DNA from: Amycolatopsis decaplanina DSM 44594
GTDB taxonomy: Bacteria > Actinomycetota > Actinomycetes > Mycobacteriales > Pseudonocardiaceae
DNA: 64,000 bases
Direction: 5' to 3'
Assembly: GCF_000342005.1 (NCBI RefSeq)
Contig: NZ_AOHO01000055.1
Span: 115,328-179,327, forward strand
This document shows, in pieces, positions 60,135 to 64,000 of this stretch. The position numbers and the translations under genes are program-made. The notes below the pieces were generated by a model. The model saw only the letters and a program-made list of their open reading frames with translations, searched no databases and had not been told where the DNA came from. How positions within the stretch are numbered: the first letter of the stretch is position 1; each line of letters begins with the position of its first letter.

Positions 60135-62456
60135 ATGAAGCCCGTGAGCACAAATGACGGCGGCACCCCGAACTCGGCAAGGAAGCGGAAGACCTCCGCC
60201 GCGAAACCGGAACCGGACAACGGCGCGGCGAAACCCGTCCGGGCGAGGAAGACCTCCCCTGCGGCGAAGACCGACAGCTCGGCCCCGCGCGCGGCCGTCC
60301 GCGCGACGCGTGGCGGTTCGGCGAGCCGTCCCGCCCAGGAGTTCCGGGCGCTGCCCGCGGCGCCTCCCGCGGTGACCTCGGCGCCCACCGCCGTCGAGAC
60401 CCTGCCCGACGACCGGTACTTCAACCGTGAGCTGTCATGGCAGGACTTCAACGCGCGGGTGCTCGCGCTGGCCGAGGACGAGTCGCAGCCGCTGCTCGAA
60501 CGCGCCAAGTTCCTGGCCATCTTCGCGTCCAATTTGGACGAGTTCTACATGGTGCGGGTCGCCGGGCTGAAACGCCGCGACGAGACCGGGCTCCCGGTCC
60601 GCAGCGCGGACGGGCTCACCCCGCGCGAGCAGCTGGCCTACATCGCCAAACGCAACCAGGACCTGGTCGAGCGGCACACGAACGCCTTCGAGCTGCACCT
60701 GCGGCCGCAGCTGGCCGACGAGGACATCCACATCGTCGGCTGGAACGACCTGGCAGGCGCCGACCAGCTCCGGCTGTCCAACTACTTCAGCGAGCAGATC
60801 TTCCCGGTGCTCACACCGCTGGCCGTGGATCCCGCGCACCCGTTCCCCTACATTTCGGGGCTTTCGCTCAATCTCGCGATCACCGTCCGGGACCCGGAGG
60901 CGGGCACCGAGCGGTTCGCGCGGGTGAAGGTGCCTAGCAACGTGCCGCGCCTGATGCGGATCGAGCAGCAGCCGAGGGAGAACCGGACCGCGACGTTCCT
61001 TCCGCTGGAGGAACTGATCGCCGCCCACCTCGGCGAGCTGTTCACCGGTATGGAGGTCACCGAGCAGCACGCGTTCCGGGTCACCCGCAACGCCGACTTC
61101 GAGGTCGAAGAGGATCGGGACGAGGATCTTCTCCAGGCGCTGGAACGCGAACTCGCCCAGCGGCGGTTCGGCCCGCCGGTGCGGCTCGAAGTGGCGCAGG
61201 ACATGAGCGAGCACATGCTCGAACTGCTGCTGCGCGAACTCGAGGTCGACCCGCGCGATGTCGTCGAGGTCCCCGGTCTGCTGGATCTGACCTGCCTGCA
61301 CCAGTTGTCCGGTGTCGACCGGAAGGAACTCAAGGACCGCCCTTTCGTTCCCGCGACGCATCCGGCGTTCGGTGAGCGCGAGACGCCGAAGTCGGTGTTC
61401 GCGACGCTGCGCGAAGGCGACGTCCTCGTGCACCACCCGTACGACTCGTTCTCGACCAGCGTCCAGCGGTTCATCGAACAGGCCGCCGCGGACTCGAAGG
61501 TGCTGGCGATCAAGCAAACGCTGTACCGCACCTCCGGCGACTCACCGATCGTCGACGCGCTCATCGACGCCGCCGAGGCGGGCAAGCAGGTCGTCGCGCT
61601 GGTCGAGATCAAGGCGCGGTTCGACGAACAGGCCAACATCACCTGGGCCCGCACACTGGAACGCGCGGGCGTGCACGTGGTCTACGGGCTCGTCGGGCTG
61701 AAGACGCACTGCAAGGTGTCGATGGTGGTGCGGCAGGAGGGTTCGACCATCCGCCGCTACTGCCACATCGGCACCGGCAACTACAACCCGAAGACCGCGC
61801 GCCTGTACGAGGACCTCGGCATCCTGACCGCCGACCCGACGATCGGCGCGGACCTGACGGATCTGTTCAACGTGCTCACCGGGTACTCCCGCCAGGACAC
61901 CTACCGCAACATCCTCACGTCGCCGCACGGGATCCGCCGCGGCATCGTGCGCGCGATCGGCGAGGAGATCGAACTCGCCCGCGCCGGCCAGACCGCCGGG
62001 ATCCGGATCAAGTGCAACTCCCTCGTCGACGAGCAGGTGATCGACGCGCTGTATCACGCTTCACAGGCCGGGGTGCCGGTCGACATCGTGGTGCGCGGGA
62101 TCTGCGCGCTGAAGCCGGGAGTGGAGGGACTGAGCGAGAACATCCATGTGCGGTCCATCCTCGGCCGTTTCCTGGAGCACTCGCGCATCTTCACCTTCCT
62201 CGCGGGCGGCACGCGCTGGATCGGCAGCGCGGACATGATGCACCGCAACCTGGACCGCCGGATCGAGGCGCTGGTGCGGGTCAAGGATCCGAAACTGACG
62301 GCGCGACTGGACTACATCTTCGAATCCGCGCTGCACCCCTCGACCCGGTGCTGGGTGCTGAACTCGACCGGCGAGTGGACCCCGTTCCCCGCCTCCGGGG
62401 ACGACGTCCGCGACCATCAGGTCGAACTGGCGAAGCGGCACGGGGCGGCGGGATGA
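60135..62456 (+). CDS. ppk1: Polyphosphate kinase 1
   Basis: 773 residues; reversible synthesis of polyphosphate from ATP. A low-complexity Lys/Ala/Pro N-terminus of about 90 residues precedes the conserved RYFNRELSWQDFNARVL. Phospholipase D-like catalytic domains hold the autophosphorylated His in CHIGTGNYNPKTARLYEDL (about residue 543). ATG 60135, or GTG 60144. ATGA overlap with mutT1. Confidence 0.97.
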   Translation: MKPVSTNDGGTPNSARKRKTSAAKPEPDNGAAKPVRARKTSPAAKTDSSAPRAAVRATRGGSASRPAQEFRALPAAPPAVTSAPTAVETLPDDRYFNRELSWQDFNARVLALAEDESQPLLERAKFLAIFASNLDEFYMVRVAGLKRRDETGLPVRSADGLTPREQLAYIAKRNQDLVERHTNAFELHLRPQLADEDIHIVGWNDLAGADQLRLSNYFSEQIFPVLTPLAVDPAHPFPYISGLSLNLAITVRDPEAGTERFARVKVPSNVPRLMRIEQQPRENRTATFLPLEELIAAHLGELFTGMEVTEQHAFRVTRNADFEVEEDRDEDLLQALERELAQRRFGPPVRLEVAQDMSEHMLELLLRELEVDPRDVVEVPGLLDLTCLHQLSGVDRKELKDRPFVPATHPAFGERETPKSVFATLREGDVLVHHPYDSFSTSVQRFIEQAAADSKVLAIKQTLYRTSGDSPIVDALIDAAEAGKQVVALVEIKARFDEQANITWARTLERAGVHVVYGLVGLKTHCKVSMVVRQEGSTIRRYCHIGTGNYNPKTARLYEDLGILTADPTIGADLTDLFNVLTGYSRQDTYRNILTSPHGIRRGIVRAIGEEIELARAGQTAGIRIKCNSLVDEQVIDALYHASQAGVPVDIVVRGICALKPGVEGLSENIHVRSILGRFLEHSRIFTFLAGGTRWIGSADMMHRNLDRRIEALVRVKDPKLTARLDYIFESALHPSTRCWVLNSTGEWTPFPASGDDVRDHQVELAKRHGAAG

Positions 62457-63388
62457 GCGGGGTCGTGCGGGCGGCGGGAGCCGTTCTCTGGCGTCGTGAC
62501 GGGGACCGGATCGAGGTCGCGCTGGTCCACCGGCCACGCTACGACGATTGGTCGCTGCCGAAGGGAAAGCTCGATCCGGGCGAGACCATCGCGAGGGCGG
62601 CGGTCCGGGAGATCGGTGAGGAGACCGGATTCGAAGCGGTGCTCGGCCGGTATCTGGTCCGGACCGAATACACCGTGGCGGGAGTGCCGAAGACCGTCGA
62701 CTACTTCTCCGCGCACGCGGTCTCCGGTGCGTTCGAGCCGAACGAGGAAGTCGACGAACTGCGCTGGCTCGACGCGGAAGCTGCGGAGAAACTGCTGACG
62801 CGGCCAGGGGACGTCCGGGTGCTGCGCGAGTTCTCCGCGCTGCCGGCCGAACTCACCACGGTGATCCTGGTGCGGCACGCCAAAGCGGGTAAGCGCGACG
62901 AGTGGACCGGCGACGACGACCTGCGGCCGCTGTCGGACGCCGGCCAGCGTCAAGCCGAAGCGTTGCGTTCGCTGCTGCGGCACTACGCGCCCGGCAGGGT
63001 GCTCTCGGCGCCGCGGCTTCGTTGCGTCCAGACGGTGAACGGGCTCGCCGAAGATCTCGGGATCGAGGTCCGGCACGAGCCGCTGCTGTCTGAAGAGGGC
63101 TACTGGCCGGACCCGGTGCTCGGTGTCGCACGGCTGCTGGCCATCGCCGGTGACGGTGGGACGCCGGTGATCTCCAGCCAGGGCGGGGTGATCCCGGACG
63201 TCGTCAGCGCACTGGCGGACCGCGACGGTGTCGACCTGACAGCCGCGCGCGGCGGCGTGGTGCCGTCGAAGAAGGGCTCGTTCTGGGTGCTGTCGTTCCG
63301 GGCGCCGACCGGCGACGACGGGCCGGTGCTGATGGCCGCGGACTACTTCGCGTCGCCTTTGCCCACTCCCGCTCCCGCACATCACTGA
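62453..63388 (+). CDS. mutT1: MutT1-type Nudix hydrolase fused to a histidine phosphatase
   Basis: 311 residues. Nudix domain (1-140) with the box GKLDPGETIARAAVREIGEETGF; C-terminal histidine-phosphatase domain (RHAKAG, His about 143). In Mycobacterium this enzyme degrades 8-oxo-dGTP/GTP and related nucleotides. ATG overlaps the ppk1 stop codon, so both are coupled. Confidence 0.95.
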   Translation: MSGVVRAAGAVLWRRDGDRIEVALVHRPRYDDWSLPKGKLDPGETIARAAVREIGEETGFEAVLGRYLVRTEYTVAGVPKTVDYFSAHAVSGAFEPNEEVDELRWLDAEAAEKLLTRPGDVRVLREFSALPAELTTVILVRHAKAGKRDEWTGDDDLRPLSDAGQRQAEALRSLLRHYAPGRVLSAPRLRCVQTVNGLAEDLGIEVRHEPLLSEEGYWPDPVLGVARLLAIAGDGGTPVISSQGGVIPDVVSALADRDGVDLTAARGGVVPSKKGSFWVLSFRAPTGDDGPVLMAADYFASPLPTPAPAHH

Positions 63389-63398
63389 CGTTTCGATT

Positions 63399-63451
63399 CG
63401 CGTGATGGCTCTCTTCCTTCGGCTGGGCCGAAGGAAGAGAGCCATCACGCG
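63399..63451. terminator. 25-bp perfect stem-loop after mutT1
   Basis: Arms start CGCGTGATGGCTCTC, loop TGG, 11 bp beyond the mutT1 stop codon. Confidence 0.88.
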
Positions 63452-63473
63452 CTTGGACGGAGTTCCCCCCGGA

Positions 63474-63577
63474 CACGCGTGTCTGGAGCCGGATCACGCG
63501 TGTCTCTGGGCGGATGTGAGAGTTCCGCTTCCAGTCACGCGAGTTCGGTCTCCAGTCACGCGAGTTCGCCTGCTTTG
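63474..63577. repeat. Degenerate tandem repeat of about 21 bp, five units
   Basis: Units start near 63474, 63495, 63516, 63536 and 63557, most beginning CACGCG(T/A)GT. The third is diverged. Non-coding, between mutT1 and the right edge. Confidence 0.7.
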
Positions 63578-63963
63578 CCACGGGGAACGTCGTGCGGCTC
63601 CCCCACGTGGGTGACGCGCTTACTCCGGCTGTGTTCTAGCGAACAGGAGCTCGTCGCTCCACTGTGGATGGCGAGCCCCGCGGTACCGGACGATGCGTCC
63701 ATCGGGGTGACCGGTGAATGCCCGCGCGGACCTGCGAAGACTCGAAATCCGTGACCTCGAAAGAAGACGGCGGCCCGGGAAAATCGGGGCGAAGCGGATT
63801 CTTTTCCGCTGGCTCCGTCCCGCGGCAACGAGAACCGCATCACATTCGCCCGCAGGGCGGCCGCTGATCCGTTCCTGGCCCCATCCCTCCCCGGAGGCCG
63901 TACGCGAGCGTGACAGGGGTCATCAGGCGGCCGCAGGGGTGTTTAGCGATGGCCCCGAAAATG
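63578..63963. other. Non-coding stretch without recognised features
   Basis: About 390 bp with no frame showing the strong GC3 bias of the real genes. A 95-codon minus-strand frame (63556-63843) has mixed third positions and no similarity. I see nothing further in it. Confidence 0.6.
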
Positions 63964-63998
63964 CGGCAGGGGCCCGCGCCGTGCGCGGGGGCCTGCCG
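63964..63998 (-). terminator. Stem-loop at the right edge, probably of a minus-strand gene beyond it
   Basis: 16-base arms with two mismatches (CGGCAGG...CCTGCCG) and, on the minus strand, CATTTTCG after the stem. By synteny the next gene would be hupB; inference only. Confidence 0.5.
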
Positions 63999-64000
63999 TT

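Noticed and set aside
63474..63577. CRISPR array
   Set aside because: Units are contiguous and degenerate, with no spacers, and no cas genes are present. No tRNA or rRNA gene was found anywhere in the window either.
63556..63843. 95-codon minus-strand frame near the right edge
   Set aside because: Third codon positions are not GC-rich as in the real genes, no motif is visible, and its 3' end overlaps the 21-bp repeat.

Overview
The window is high-GC actinobacterial chromosome. YrbE/Mce genes, a SepIVA-type DivIVA protein, a MutT1-type Nudix/histidine-phosphatase fusion, FbiD/CofC, frequent GTG/TTG starts and ATGA/GTGA gene overlaps all point to Mycobacteriales/Pseudonocardiaceae. An Amycolatopsis-like organism is my best guess from style and gene content, not a database match.

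The backbone follows the order I know from Mycobacterium: mutM-rnc-rpmF-DUF177-sepIVA, coaD-rsmD, pyc, recG-DAK2 gene-rpmB, ung-thiL, DUF3515, gpsA-plsC, fbiD, ppk1-mutT1. A possible hupB terminator lies at the right edge. Accessory blocks sit between the backbone genes.

(1) 0.3-1.7 kb: a secreted family-6 polysaccharide lyase between rnc and mutM. (2) 4.4-6.5 kb: an ECF sigma factor with a membrane-anchored partner, and a secreted tandem ribonuclease of the RNase Sa family. (3) 7.8-31.5 kb: a HelD-type helicase, a very large NTPase/WD40 protein, a luciferase-like monooxygenase, a complete mce operon (yrbEAB, mceA-F, two Mce-associated proteins and a secreted protein), a seven-repeat secreted propeller, two DUF6801-type secreted proteins, a PucR-type regulator and an arginase-fold protein. 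(4) 35-38.4 kb: a subtilase-like protein, an erythromycin-esterase homologue, a TetR regulator and a small membrane protein. (5) 47.5-57.5 kb: a MocR regulator with a flavin split-barrel oxidase, a two-component system divergent from a transmembrane flavin electron-transfer module (flavocytochrome, FMN-binding protein, ApbE), then VOC, methyltransferase, asparaginase and cysteine dioxygenase genes. The ddl gene expected between DUF3515 and gpsA is not there.

The least expected signals are small. A short reading frame with five TGT cysteine codons precedes cysteine dioxygenase. The second domain of the tandem ribonuclease has lost its catalytic residues. Three secreted proteins next to mce look like domain X, domain Y and an X+Y fusion. 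A TTCTTGTC motif recurs upstream of mce, of the secreted-protein genes and of the PucR gene. A 17-bp inverted repeat covers the sigma-factor ribosome-binding site. A 166-bp MITE-like element supplies a gene's stop codon. Several families of perfect palindromes mark gene 3' ends, often with the stop codon inside the palindrome. No tRNA, rRNA, CRISPR array or intact insertion sequence was seen.
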